Assembly: GCF_025949695.1 (NCBI RefSeq)
Contig: NZ_JAPDFL010000001.1
Location: 519,001-583,000, forward strand
Source: Pararhodobacter zhoushanensis
Lineage (GTDB): Bacteria; Pseudomonadota; Alphaproteobacteria; Rhodobacterales; Rhodobacteraceae
Length of the DNA stretch: 64,000 nucleotides
Direction of reading: 5' to 3'
A program made the translations under genes and the position numbers. Positions 25,625 to 35,079 of the stretch are shown here, in pieces; the stretch's first letter is position 1; each line of letters opens with the position of its first letter. Under the pieces are notes generated by a model, which did no database searches, had not been told where the DNA came from, and saw only the letters and a program-made list of their open reading frames with translations.

Positions 25625-25748
25625 CCCGACCCTTCCGGCGGCACGCTTTGCCGCGGGTCTTAACGCGGGCTTAACCAATCTGACCGATAGTCGGCGATCT
25701 CGGCAAAGACACGCGCGTGTCTTTGCGGACAGCAGACAGGATGGTCCC

Positions 25749-27317
25749 ATGCCCACAACGCTAGGCTTCGCGCTGGTCCTCGTTGGAACCTCGGCCCTGA
25801 CGGTTGTGGCGATACTGTTGATTGTTTCTGCCGTCCTTCCGTCGCGGTCACGCAGCGGCTCAGGCGTCGGAACGGGCAGCGATGCCGCCTTCTTGTTTGA
25901 CGGCACCTCGCTGGTCGACGCCAACGCACGCGGTCACGCCTTGCTTGAATCGCTGCGCCAAAGCGACGGTCACAGCATTGACGACTGGGAACGGCTCACC
26001 CGGTTTCTCAGCGCGGATATCCCCGATCTGCCGGCCGCAATCGACACCGCGCCCCGGCAGCACCAAACCCGGCTCACCGGGATCAAAGGTTGCGCGACCG
26101 AGGTGGTGCTGGACTGGCTGGACGGTGCGCTTCGGCTTACCGTGATCGACGCCCTGTCAGACGAAGGGGCGATACTGCTCGATCGGCTCAGTTTTCGCGC
26201 CCTGCAGGATGAGCTGAACCTCTTGCGTCAGATGACCGAATCCGCGCCGCTGCTGTTGTGGCGTGAAGACGCGCAGGGGCAGGTGACCTGGGCGAACGGC
26301 GCCTATCTGAAATATCTGACTGACTCGGGCAAAGGCGTGGCTATCGCCTGGCCCCTGCCCGCCCTTTTTCCTGCCGTAACCGTCGGACCCGGCCAGCGCA
26401 TTTCTCTGCCCAATCCCGATGACGACGGCCAGTCCTGGTTCGATCTGACCCGGGTAAACGGCGGTGAGAGCACGCTGGCCTATGCGCTGCCCGCCGATAA
26501 CGCCCATCAGGCCGAGCGCACCAAAAGCAACTTTATCCAGACGCTGACCAAAACCTTCGCCACGCTTCCCATCGGTCTGGCCGTGTTCGATCGCGCGCGG
26601 CGGTTGCAAATGTTCAACCCCGCACTCACCGATCTGACCGGTCTGGAACCCGAATTTCTGCTGTCGCGCCCGGGGATTGAGGGTTTTCTCAACCGGATGC
26701 GCGACAAACACGTCCTGCCCGAGCCGCGCGACTATCGCAGCTGGGCTCGGCGCTTGCTTGAGATCGAAACCAGCGCGCCGGTGGGCGAATTCGAAGAAAC
26801 CTGGTCATTGCCAAGCGGCCAGACCTTCCGCGTCAGCGCGTCACCCCACCCGGACGGGGCGCTGGCCTTTCTGATCGAAGACATCACCTCGGAAACCCAT
26901 CACAACCGCCACGTCCGGGCCGAGATGGAAACCAGCCAATCCGTTCTCAACCAGCTGGACGAAGCAATCGCCGTCTTCTCCGCGACCGGCCAGCTGATGC
27001 TGACCAATACCGCCTTCAGCCAACTCTGGATGCTTGAAGGCGAGGAATCGCTCAACGCCGTCACGCTGCCCGAGGCGTTGGACAACTGGCGCGAGGCCGG
27101 CGACGATCCCGCGCTGTGGTCGCGCGTTGCGGCGCTCAGCCGACCGGGGCAGCATGACGGCCAGCCGGTGAGCGGGCTGATGCGCATGGCGGACGGCGAA
27201 CAGCTGCGCATCGAAGCGCGGCGCACCTCTACCGGTGCGCTGATGATCTCGTTTGCCCAGATCGAGACACCCGTCAGCACCACCACCCGCGCACAAGTCC
27301 TGCACGCCAGCGTATGA
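25749..27317 (+). CDS. Membrane-anchored multi-PAS protein without output domain
   Basis: The protein has 522 residues with a single N-terminal transmembrane segment (LGFALVLVGTSALTVVAILL). A region resembling a PAS domain (LLRQMTESAPLLLWREDAQG) is followed by two clearer PAS modules, FATLPIGLAVFDRARRLQMF (about 275 on) and LNQLDEAIAVFSATGQLML (about 400 on). The pattern of conserved FNxAxxxLxG-like turns fits PAS_7. There is no H-box, HATPase, GGDEF, EAL or methyl-accepting segment; the protein ends after the last PAS. AGGATGG precedes the ATG. It lies 124 bp downstream of regB on the same strand. Function is unknown; an accessory sensor for RegB or another kinase is one possibility. Confidence 0.8.
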   Translation: MPTTLGFALVLVGTSALTVVAILLIVSAVLPSRSRSGSGVGTGSDAAFLFDGTSLVDANARGHALLESLRQSDGHSIDDWERLTRFLSADIPDLPAAIDTAPRQHQTRLTGIKGCATEVVLDWLDGALRLTVIDALSDEGAILLDRLSFRALQDELNLLRQMTESAPLLLWREDAQGQVTWANGAYLKYLTDSGKGVAIAWPLPALFPAVTVGPGQRISLPNPDDDGQSWFDLTRVNGGESTLAYALPADNAHQAERTKSNFIQTLTKTFATLPIGLAVFDRARRLQMFNPALTDLTGLEPEFLLSRPGIEGFLNRMRDKHVLPEPRDYRSWARRLLEIETSAPVGEFEETWSLPSGQTFRVSASPHPDGALAFLIEDITSETHHNRHVRAEMETSQSVLNQLDEAIAVFSATGQLMLTNTAFSQLWMLEGEESLNAVTLPEALDNWREAGDDPALWSRVAALSRPGQHDGQPVSGLMRMADGEQLRIEARRTSTGALMISFAQIETPVSTTTRAQVLHASV

Positions 27318-27348
27318 AAAAACGCCGGACCCTTGGGGCCCGGCGTTC
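27316..27348 (-). terminator. Rho-independent terminator of trxA
   Basis: Stem AACGCCGG / CCGGCGTT (27321-27328 with 27340-27347), with further pairing GGGCC-GGNCCC inside, is followed on the minus strand by TTTTTTCAT. It ends 21 bp beyond the trxA stop and overlaps the stop codon region of the PAS gene on the other strand, so it may also act for that gene. Confidence 0.8.
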
Positions 27349-27368
27349 TCAATGCGCGATACCGGCGT

Positions 27369-27689
27369 TCAGATCGAGGCTTCGATCCAGCTTTGCAGCG
27401 CGGCTTTCGGTGCAGCACCGACCTTGTTGGCAACAACCTGGCCGTCTTTCACCAGAAACAGTGCCGGGATGCCGCGAATGCCCATCGCAGCGGTGATCTG
27501 CGGGTTCTCGTCGACGTTCACTTTGGCAATGCGCACGCGGCCGTCGAATTCAGCCGACAGCTCTTCCAGAGCCGGGCCGATCTGACGGCACGGGCCGCAC
27601 CATTCGGCCCAAAAGTCGATGACAACGGGAAGCTCGCTGTTGCGCACTTCGGCTTCGAAGGTGGCGTCGGTTACGGGGAAAGTGGCCAT
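27369..27689 (-). CDS. trxA: Thioredoxin 1
   Basis: The protein has 106 residues: a canonical thioredoxin with [20 protein letters not shown] (active-site C31-C34), the cis-proline [14 protein letters not shown] and a terminal helix. It is a general disulfide reductase fed by thioredoxin reductase and is also required for ribonucleotide reductase. It is the last gene of the tsaE-addB-addA-trxA run, 57 bp after addA, with its own strong terminator. Confidence 0.96.
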   Translation of the reverse strand: MATFPVTDATFEAEVRNSELPVVIDFWAEWCGPCRQIGPALEELSAEFDGRVRIAKVNVDENPQITAAMGIRGIPALFLVKDGQVVANKVGAAPKAALQSWIEASI

Positions 27690-27746
27690 GGGGTGTCTCC
27701 TGACGGCAATCTGAAAGCGGGGGGGATAACTTGTGTTCCCTTCTAC

Positions 27747-30700
27747 CTATGAAGCCACCGCACCCCGGTCAAGGGCAGCACGCGCCAGTGCCGCCGCCAC
27801 GGCCGCCGGATCCAGCGGCATCAAATGCGCCGTCGCGGTCCACAACAGGGCCGTTTCGATGCGCCGACCGGGGTAAAGCGCGCCCAGCAGATGCGCATAG
27901 GCCCCCATCTGGCGCAGCAGCCCCTCGGGCACCTGCGCCGCATCGCGCGGCACGGCACGGTTGGACTTGAAGTCGACGGCCAGAATCCGCTCAGGCGTGA
28001 TGATCAGCCGGTCGATCAGCCCCCACATCTGCCGCCCGTTCCAGTCGCCCGACAGCGCCACCTCGACCAGCGCCTCACCGCTCAGGATCTCAGCCAGCGC
28101 CGGGGCGGCCATCACCGCCATCGCCTCGGCCAGACTGGCCTCGCCGTCGGGCTGCCCCAGGATCAGCGCGCCGCCGTGCAGGGCGCGCTCCGTTTCCGGC
28201 AGCGCTGGCAGCTCCTCCAACAGCCGGTGGATCAAACTCCCCCGCGCCAGCGCTACATCCGTCTCATCCCCCGCGCCCGGCAGCGCCTTCGCCCCGCCCA
28301 GCGCCGAGGGTGTCAGCGCGCGCAACCCTTCGGGTTCCGGCGGCAGATCGGGCAATTCGGCAAGGTCAGAGCCTTTTTCTGGCGGTTCCGCCCGCGCGCC
28401 CAGCGCGGGCCAATCGCCATGCGCGTGGCGCAGCCCCGCCCCGGTCGGCGTGTCCAGCGGCACCGGTGCCAGCGCCGCCATCGCGGTTTCAACCCGGCTG
28501 TACCAGCACGGCCCCTCGACGTCGCCCGCCGCACAAACGATCAGCCACCGCTCGGCCCGCGTCAGCGCGACGTACAAAAGCCGGTCGCTCTCTTCCTCGC
28601 GCAGCCGCGCGACATCCTCATCCGCCTCACGCTGCTGCAGCGTCGCACCGTCCTTGGTCGCGCGCAGGATCGGCACGCCGCCCACCTCGACCAGCGTCGC
28701 CGCGTTTGGCGCTTTGCGCGCTGCCGTGTCAGGCAGGATCACAATCGGCGCTTCCAGCCCTTTCGAGCCATGCACCGTCATCACCCGGATGCTGCGCCCG
28801 GCGGATTCCGACTGGCGCTGCACCTCGGCATCCGAAGCCTCAAGCCAGCCCAGAAACCCATCGAGCGACGGGACATGCCCGGTTTCATAGGTCAGCGCCA
28901 GATCGACGAAGGCTTCCAGCGCATCTTCAACCTCGGCTCCGAAACGGGCGCGAATCCGCCGCCGCCCGTCATGGCGGGTCAAAATCCGCTCGATCAGCTC
29001 ATAGGGTCGCAGGAAATCGACCTGCCCGCGCAGATCGTCCAACACCGCGCGCACCGCCGCCAGTGCCGGTTCCTTGCGCAGCCGTTCCCACAGGAACCCC
29101 TTGCGGCCATGCGCCAGCCGGAACAGCGCGTCCTCATCCAGCCCGAACAGCGGCGAGCGCAGCGCGACGCCCAGCGACAGATCATCCTCAGGCAGCGCGA
29201 GGAACTTGAGCAGCGCGATCAGATCCTGCACCGCCAGCACGTCGCCCAGTTTCAGCCGGTCGGCCCCGGCAATCTCAAGCCCCTCGGCCTTGCACGCCCG
29301 GATCAGCGCGTGAAACAGCAAGCGCCGCCGCCGCACCAGGATCAGGAAATCGCCCTCATGCACCGGGCGCGGGCCTTTGCGCGTGTCCAACTGCTCGCCC
29401 CGGTCAATGATCGCGCGGATCTGCTGCGCGATCATCCGCGCCAGCTCGACCTCGGCGTTATCCGGCGAGGGGCGGTCGACCGGGCTCTCCCACGGCGTTT
29501 CCTCCGGCTTTTCCGGTTTGGGCACGGCGGGCCACAGATCGACCCGCCCCGCCATCGCCGGGAAAAACGCCAGATGCTCGGGCGCGCCGCCAAGGCCGCC
29601 GGCCCCGGCCTCGGGCGCAAAGCACTGGTCCACCAGCCGCAGAACCGCGTCCGATGAACGGAAGGAATGCTTCAATTCCTGCAGGCTCAGACCCTGTTCT
29701 ACCGCCGCCAGCCGCGCGCGAAACTGCTCGCGCGTGCGTTCGAACCCCATCAGATCCGCGCCCTGAAACGAGTAGATCGACTGCTTGCGGTCCCCCACCA
29801 CAAAGATCGTGCGCAGCTCATCGCGCGCGCCCAGACCGGCAGTGAACTCCTGCGTCAGCAACTCGATCACCCGCCACTGTCCGGGTGAGGTATCCTGCGC
29901 CTCGTCCACCAGAATGTGATCGATGCCACCGTCGAGCTTGAACAACACCCACTGCGCGACCTCGCTTTTCGACAAAAGATCGCGCGCCAGACGGATCAGA
30001 TCGTCGAAATCCAGCCACCCGCGCCGCGCCTTGGCCGCATCGAAGGCCGGCAGCCACAGCCGCGCGAAACGGTGCAGCGCAAAGGCCATATCCCGCGCCG
30101 ACAGCGCCAGCCGCAGGGCGCGCGCGTCCTCAACCCGCTGACCCAGCGCGTCCAGCGCGTCCAGATCATCCGGCCCGATGCTGGGCGCGGTGCCCTTGGT
30201 GACGTGTTTACCGGTCTTGGCGGTGTAGGGTTCCTTGGCCGATGCGCCGGTGAGCAGCTTGCCTTCCAACGCCGGCAAATCCGCCAGCCCCGGCTCGCGC
30301 ATTCCGCTCAGCGTGTCGGCCAGTTTGTTGTCATTCGGCCCCCCCGTGCGCAGCTTGGGTACCAGACGCGCGAAAAGATCCCCCTCGTCCCCGTCGAAAA
30401 CAGCCCCCAACAGCTGATCCTCATCAAACCCGCGCGGCAGATCGAACAGCGGGTCCAGATCGGGCATTTCCCCTACAAAAGCGTCTCTATGCTTGCCAAA
30501 ATCGGCCAGAAGCTTGCCGAATGCCTCTTCGTTCAACCGAACCAACAGCGCGTGCATCGCCCCGGATTCCGGCCCGCGCGCGAAACGGTCCAGCAGTTCC
30601 AGCCGCAACTGCTCAAGACTGCGCTCCTCAACCTCGGAGAAGTCCGGCGTCACTGCCGCCTCCAGTGGAAAGCGACGCAGGAGCGACGAACAGAACGCAT

Positions 30701-31061
30701 GAATCGTCTGGATCTTCAGCCCGCCCGGCGTCTCGATCGCGCGGGCAAAGAGGCGACGCGCGCGCGGCAGCAGATCAGGATCGGCGACCTGCTCGCCCAT
30801 CTCCTGCAGCCGGGCGATCAGCTCGGCATCCTCCAGCATCGCCCATTCACCCAGCCGCTGGAACAGCCGGTTCTGCATCTCGCTGGCGGCGGCCTTGGTA
30901 TAGGTCAGGCACAACACCCGTTGCGGCGGCGTGCCGTTCAGCAAGAGCCGCGCCACCCGGTCGATCAGCACCTTGGTCTTGCCCGAGCCCGCATTCGCCG
31001 CCAGCCAGGTCGAGGCCGAGGGTTCCGCGGCGCGGATCTGGTTCAGCGTGGCCTCATCCAT
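27747..31061 (-). CDS. addA: Double-strand break repair helicase-nuclease subunit AddA
   Basis: The protein has 1104 residues: a UvrD-type SF1 helicase with Walker A WLAANAGSGKTKVLIDRVAR (residues about 19-38), motif II HILVDEAQDTSPGQW, motif III region FVVGDRKQSIYSFQGAD, and motif V/VI VMTVHGSKGLEAP and LYVALTRAERWLIV. The C-terminus carries a RecB-like nuclease (RILAVDFKSNRAV). With AddB it forms the alphaproteobacterial equivalent of RecBCD, resecting double-strand ends for RecA. The N-terminus overlaps the addB 3' end by 8 bp, indicating coupled translation. Confidence 0.96.
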   Translation of the reverse strand: MDEATLNQIRAAEPSASTWLAANAGSGKTKVLIDRVARLLLNGTPPQRVLCLTYTKAAASEMQNRLFQRLGEWAMLEDAELIARLQEMGEQVADPDLLPRARRLFARAIETPGGLKIQTIHAFCSSLLRRFPLEAAVTPDFSEVEERSLEQLRLELLDRFARGPESGAMHALLVRLNEEAFGKLLADFGKHRDAFVGEMPDLDPLFDLPRGFDEDQLLGAVFDGDEGDLFARLVPKLRTGGPNDNKLADTLSGMREPGLADLPALEGKLLTGASAKEPYTAKTGKHVTKGTAPSIGPDDLDALDALGQRVEDARALRLALSARDMAFALHRFARLWLPAFDAAKARRGWLDFDDLIRLARDLLSKSEVAQWVLFKLDGGIDHILVDEAQDTSPGQWRVIELLTQEFTAGLGARDELRTIFVVGDRKQSIYSFQGADLMGFERTREQFRARLAAVEQGLSLQELKHSFRSSDAVLRLVDQCFAPEAGAGGLGGAPEHLAFFPAMAGRVDLWPAVPKPEKPEETPWESPVDRPSPDNAEVELARMIAQQIRAIIDRGEQLDTRKGPRPVHEGDFLILVRRRRLLFHALIRACKAEGLEIAGADRLKLGDVLAVQDLIALLKFLALPEDDLSLGVALRSPLFGLDEDALFRLAHGRKGFLWERLRKEPALAAVRAVLDDLRGQVDFLRPYELIERILTRHDGRRRIRARFGAEVEDALEAFVDLALTYETGHVPSLDGFLGWLEASDAEVQRQSESAGRSIRVMTVHGSKGLEAPIVILPDTAARKAPNAATLVEVGGVPILRATKDGATLQQREADEDVARLREEESDRLLYVALTRAERWLIVCAAGDVEGPCWYSRVETAMAALAPVPLDTPTGAGLRHAHGDWPALGARAEPPEKGSDLAELPDLPPEPEGLRALTPSALGGAKALPGAGDETDVALARGSLIHRLLEELPALPETERALHGGALILGQPDGEASLAEAMAVMAAPALAEILSGEALVEVALSGDWNGRQMWGLIDRLIITPERILAVDFKSNRAVPRDAAQVPEGLLRQMGAYAHLLGALYPGRRIETALLWTATAHLMPLDPAAVAAALARAALDRGAVAS

Positions 31062-33972
31062 CGGCGTGGCCCACGCGGATCGTCACCGGCTTGTCCGTCA
31101 CTTCCCATTCCCCCCGGCGCGACAATGCGTCGTAATCGCCGTAATGCGTCTCCAGCTCGACCGCGCGCAGGGCGGTGAAGCCCTGCTCGGGGTCGCGATA
31201 GGTCGTGATCAAATCCAACAGCTTGGCCCGGTGTTCCGCCACAGTGCCCGGGTCGCTGGGCGACTCCTGCCGCTTGAAGGCGCTGCCCAGACCGACGAAT
31301 TCCGCCAGCGTCACGTCGGCAGGGCCAAGGCCAAAGGCATCATCGCCCGCCATCATCGCCAGCAGAACCAGCTGGATGTTGAAGAACTCGATCTGCTTTT
31401 TGCTGGGCAGGCTGCCGGTCTTGTAGTCATAGATCTGCAGGCTGCCATCGGGCAGCCGGTCGATCCTGTCGGGCTGGCCGGTCAGTGTGAAGGGCGGATT
31501 GGCGAGGGTAATCGCGCCCCGCTCTTCCCGCAGCACCGGCTCGCTGCCCAGTGCCGCGTTCCAGTCGACAAAGTCCCGCGCCGTGCGTTCCAGCCGTGCG
31601 CGCCAGTGCAGGCGGGTCGCGACCCAGGGGCAGTGTTCGGCCAAAACAGTCTCTGCGATTGCGAAAAACGCGTCCAGATCGGCAGGCGTGCCGGGTGGAT
31701 GCGCCTTGACGTAATCGTCGGGCACCTTGTGCAGCACCGTCCCGCGCAGCCGCGCGTCGGCCTGCGGGGCCAGCGGATTGAGCTTGGCCAGCCGCAGGAT
31801 GCGCTCGGCGTAGATGTGATAGGGATCGCGGATCAGCTTCTCGATCCGCGTCACCGGCAACTCATTCAGCCGCGCCTGCGCGGGTGGGGCCGGGGCGGGA
31901 CGCGGGCTGCGCGCGGCGCTGGCCGCAGGCACAGCGCGCAGATCGGCCTCCATAGCGTCGGCCAGCGAGAGCCACCGCGCGCCCCGGTCGCGCATCGCGG
32001 TCAGCGCGGCCTCGCCGCCCTGCGCCTTCAGCCCGCCGATCAGGTTCGTCAAGCGGTTCAGCCAGCGCGAGGGCACAGTCTCGGCCTCGGCGTTCCGGCG
32101 GGCGCGCGACAGCACGACGCGCGGCGCGCAGACGGCTTGCTGGAAGTCATGCGCGGACAGGCCAATCGCCCGCTCGGGCAGCAACAGCCCCGCGTCCAGC
32201 CGCATGCGCCGGTTGAACCACGGGTCGGGGCTGGGGGCCGAGGGCCAGGTGCCCTCGGTCAACCCGCCCATGATCACCAGATCGGCCCCCTGCGCGCGCG
32301 CCTCCAGCGTGCCCCAGATCATCACCTGCGGATGGCTTTCCAGGACTTCGCGAACCTCGCGGCCAACGAAAAGCGTCTCTAACAAAGCCGAATAGTCACT
32401 TCCGAGCATCTCACCGCCAAAGACAGCATGTTCGGTCAGATCGTCGAACAGCGACAGCGCTGCCTCGCCCGCCGCCTCTCTCCACAGCTCGCCGGTGCCG
32501 ATACCCCCCGCCCCCGCCGCCAGATGTGCGATCAAAGCGGCATGGGCGGCGACCCAGTCGGCCAGCGGGCGCTCTCCCTCACCCGGCAACGCTTCCAGCG
32601 CGCCGGTAAGCCAGTCGGCCCAGGCCTTGCGCGCCTCATCACGCGCGGCGAAGCCCTCAAGCGCGGCGCGGTCGGGGAACGGGATCGCTTTGCGCCGCAG
32701 GTACAGTTCCAGATCGCGCAGATGCAGCAGATGCGGGCCGCGCTCGGTGGCGCTATGGGCAATGGGGTGTTTGAGCAGGGCAATCAGCGCCTCTGCCGTG
32801 ACCGGGCGGGTCAGCAGCTCGACGCTCTGGCGCAGGAAACGACCCGGCGCGGACAGCGACAAGGGCCGCCCGGCGCTGTCATCGGGGCGCAGATGCCAGC
32901 GGTCGAGCGCGGCAGTGACACGACGCGCAAGCGTACGATCCGGCGTGATTAGAGCCGCTTTTTGCCCCTGAACCGCCGCGTCGCGCAGGCAGAGCGCGAT
33001 CGCCAGCGCCTCTTGTCGCGGCGTCGCAGCCTCGATCAGCGACAGTGCCGCCGTAGGGCCGGAAAGGTCGCCCAGCCCCGGCCCATCGCGCAGCCATTGG
33101 TCGGTCACCGGCGCCGGGCGCAGCGCCAGCGAGACCAGCGCGTTGCGCGCCGGGTCGGGCGCGCTCGCCTGTGTCCACGGCTGCACGGCGCGGGGTTCTG
33201 CGCCGACACCCTCCATTAGGTGCGCATAGCGGAACTGCGGGTGGTCCTCGGATTGCAGGGGATCGTCCAGACTGCGCCAGACCGGCCCCGGCAGCGCGAA
33301 GTCGAAGCCCGGCAGCACCAGTGCGCCCTGCGGCAGCCGCGCGACGGCCTGCATCAGCAACGCGGTTGGCCCGCGTGACCCGGTTGACCCGGCGATGATC
33401 AGCGGATGGGTCGGCGGTTTCTCGGCCCAGTGCGCCGTTAACCGTTCCACCGCCGCGCGCAATTGCGCCTGCCCGCCGGATGCGGGCCCAAGGAACCGCG
33501 CGATCAGCCGAATGAAGCGCAAGGACCGGTCCCAGTGCAGCGAGTGTTGGGACACGTCGAGCTGGTCGAGAATGTCCAGTGTCACGGCCTCGCCCTGCAT
33601 CTCGTCGAGCAGGCGAAACAGGCTCTCGGCCAGCGAAAACGCGGCAGAAGTCGGCCCCAGATCCGGCTCGGCCTGCAGCAGCTGACGGATCAGTTGCGCC
33701 AGTTCCAGACGGGTGCGCAGGGGGGCGTCCGTCTCACCCCCGGCTACTTGACCGATCAACCGGAGGCGCGGCAGAAACCCCGGCCCCTGCGCCATCAGCG
33801 CAGCGCGCAGACGTTCCTGCATCCGCGCGGTGTTCACCAAAACCTCGCACCGCGCCAGCGCTTCGGGCGAAAGCCCCGCCACACGTTCGCGCAACCCGCG
33901 CGCCAGTTCGGCGGGGAAATCGGCGCCCGGCGCGACACCGAAAACGCGGGGACCGTCGAGCGGTTCAAACAT
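31054..33972 (-). CDS. addB: Double-strand break repair protein AddB
   Basis: The protein has 972 residues. It starts with [20 protein letters not shown], the typical alphaproteobacterial AddB N-terminus, and contains an inactivated helicase-like region (LIIAGSTGSRGPTALLMQAV in place of a functional Walker A). The C-terminal PD-(D/E)xK nuclease is marked by TGQPDRIDRLPDGSLQIYDY then KTGSLPSKKQ. It partners AddA. The start overlaps the tsaE stop. In the Rhodobacterales arrangement I know, two genes (amgK and murU) separate tsaE from addB; they are missing here. Confidence 0.94.
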   Translation of the reverse strand: MFEPLDGPRVFGVAPGADFPAELARGLRERVAGLSPEALARCEVLVNTARMQERLRAALMAQGPGFLPRLRLIGQVAGGETDAPLRTRLELAQLIRQLLQAEPDLGPTSAAFSLAESLFRLLDEMQGEAVTLDILDQLDVSQHSLHWDRSLRFIRLIARFLGPASGGQAQLRAAVERLTAHWAEKPPTHPLIIAGSTGSRGPTALLMQAVARLPQGALVLPGFDFALPGPVWRSLDDPLQSEDHPQFRYAHLMEGVGAEPRAVQPWTQASAPDPARNALVSLALRPAPVTDQWLRDGPGLGDLSGPTAALSLIEAATPRQEALAIALCLRDAAVQGQKAALITPDRTLARRVTAALDRWHLRPDDSAGRPLSLSAPGRFLRQSVELLTRPVTAEALIALLKHPIAHSATERGPHLLHLRDLELYLRRKAIPFPDRAALEGFAARDEARKAWADWLTGALEALPGEGERPLADWVAAHAALIAHLAAGAGGIGTGELWREAAGEAALSLFDDLTEHAVFGGEMLGSDYSALLETLFVGREVREVLESHPQVMIWGTLEARAQGADLVIMGGLTEGTWPSAPSPDPWFNRRMRLDAGLLLPERAIGLSAHDFQQAVCAPRVVLSRARRNAEAETVPSRWLNRLTNLIGGLKAQGGEAALTAMRDRGARWLSLADAMEADLRAVPAASAARSPRPAPAPPAQARLNELPVTRIEKLIRDPYHIYAERILRLAKLNPLAPQADARLRGTVLHKVPDDYVKAHPPGTPADLDAFFAIAETVLAEHCPWVATRLHWRARLERTARDFVDWNAALGSEPVLREERGAITLANPPFTLTGQPDRIDRLPDGSLQIYDYKTGSLPSKKQIEFFNIQLVLLAMMAGDDAFGLGPADVTLAEFVGLGSAFKRQESPSDPGTVAEHRAKLLDLITTYRDPEQGFTALRAVELETHYGDYDALSRRGEWEVTDKPVTIRVGHADG

Positions 33973-34419
33973 CGGCAAGACGCGCCTCCCAGGCTGGATC
34001 ATCCGAAGCGAAGGCGACAAGCCGCCCCTCGCCTTCCAAAGAAAACTGCAATGTTAGAGCCTGTTTTGGCCGATCTGCGCCCAGTTTCTCGGGCCACTCG
34101 ACCAGACACAGCGCTGTCTCGAACGCCTCGGTCAGACCCAGCTCGACCGCCTCGTCGGGATGACTGAGCCGGTAGAGATCGGCATGCCAGATCTCGATCC
34201 CGGCCTCATAGGTCTGCACCAAGGTAAATGTCGGCGACGGGATATCTTCATCCACCCCCAGCGCCCGGATCAGCGCGCGCGCGAAATGCGTCTTGCCGGC
34301 GCCGATCTGGCCGTCAAGCAACAAGACATCGCCCGCGCCGACGACACCCGCCATCGCCTGCGCGAAGCGGTCGGTGGCGTCGGGATCGGGCAGCGAGAGA
34401 GGGGGTGAACGGGTTTCAT
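33965..34419 (-). CDS. tsaE: tRNA threonylcarbamoyladenosine biosynthesis ATPase TsaE (N-terminus probably frameshifted)
   Basis: TsaE is the ATPase of the complex that makes t6A37 on ANN-decoding tRNAs. The P-loop [19 protein letters not shown], switch region [14 protein letters not shown] and [15 protein letters not shown], and LVEWPEKLG are all present. The first in-frame ATG (34354) is only 15 residues before the P-loop, leaving a 129-residue protein that lacks the first strand. In-frame sequence continues upstream as [18 protein letters not shown], with no usable start. An ATG at 34419 would join it if one A were added to its AAA run, giving 151 residues, the family size. I include that segment as the likely true N-terminus. 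Confidence 0.83.
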
Positions 34420-34521
34420 GCCCGCAGCTTAACGCCCGTGCCGGACCCCCGCCAGAGGGGGGTTCTTGCGACCAAGGCCCCCCGCCGCCATATAGGGCAG
34501 GACAATGCGAAAGGCTTGACC

Positions 34522-35079
34522 ATGGCAGAAGACAAGTTTCCCGGCTGGCACGGAACCACGATCCTGGCCGTCAAGCGCGGCGGTGAAGTGGTCGTCGCGG
34601 GCGACGGGCAAGTGAGCCTGGGCCAGACGGTGATCAAGGGCTCGGCCCGCAAGGTGCGCCGGATCGGGGCACCGGGACGTGAAGTGGTGGTGGGCTTTGC
34701 CGGGTCGACCGCCGACGCGTTTACCTTGCTGGAGCGGCTGGAGAAAAAGCTGGAGGCGAGCCCGGGCCAGCTGACCCGCGCCTGCGTCGAACTGGCGAAG
34801 GACTGGCGCATGGACAAATACCTGCGCAATCTTGAGGCCATGCTGATCGTCACCGATGGCGATGACCTGCTGGTCATCACCGGCGCGGGTGACGTGCTGG
34901 AACCGGAATATGACATCGCCGCGATCGGCTCGGGCGGCAATTTCGCCGCGGCGGCGGCGCGCGGGCTGATGGAGACCGACCTTCCCGCCGAAGAGGTGGC
35001 GCGCAAGGCGATGGCGATTGCCGCGTCGATCTGTGTCTACACCAACGGCAACCTGACCGTGGAGAGCATCCGCAAATGA
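34522..35079 (+). CDS. hslV: ATP-dependent protease peptidase subunit HslV
   Basis: The protein has 185 residues: the proteasome-like subunit of HslUV. The sequence [20 protein letters not shown] places the N-terminal catalytic threonine at T12 after removal of an 11-residue propeptide, a length common in alphaproteobacteria. [20 protein letters not shown] and [15 protein letters not shown] are family motifs. AAAGG precedes the ATG. It overlaps the hslU start by an ATGA, so both subunits are made together. Confidence 0.96.
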   Translation: MAEDKFPGWHGTTILAVKRGGEVVVAGDGQVSLGQTVIKGSARKVRRIGAPGREVVVGFAGSTADAFTLLERLEKKLEASPGQLTRACVELAKDWRMDKYLRNLEAMLIVTDGDDLLVITGAGDVLEPEYDIAAIGSGGNFAAAAARGLMETDLPAEEVARKAMAIAASICVYTNGNLTVESIRK

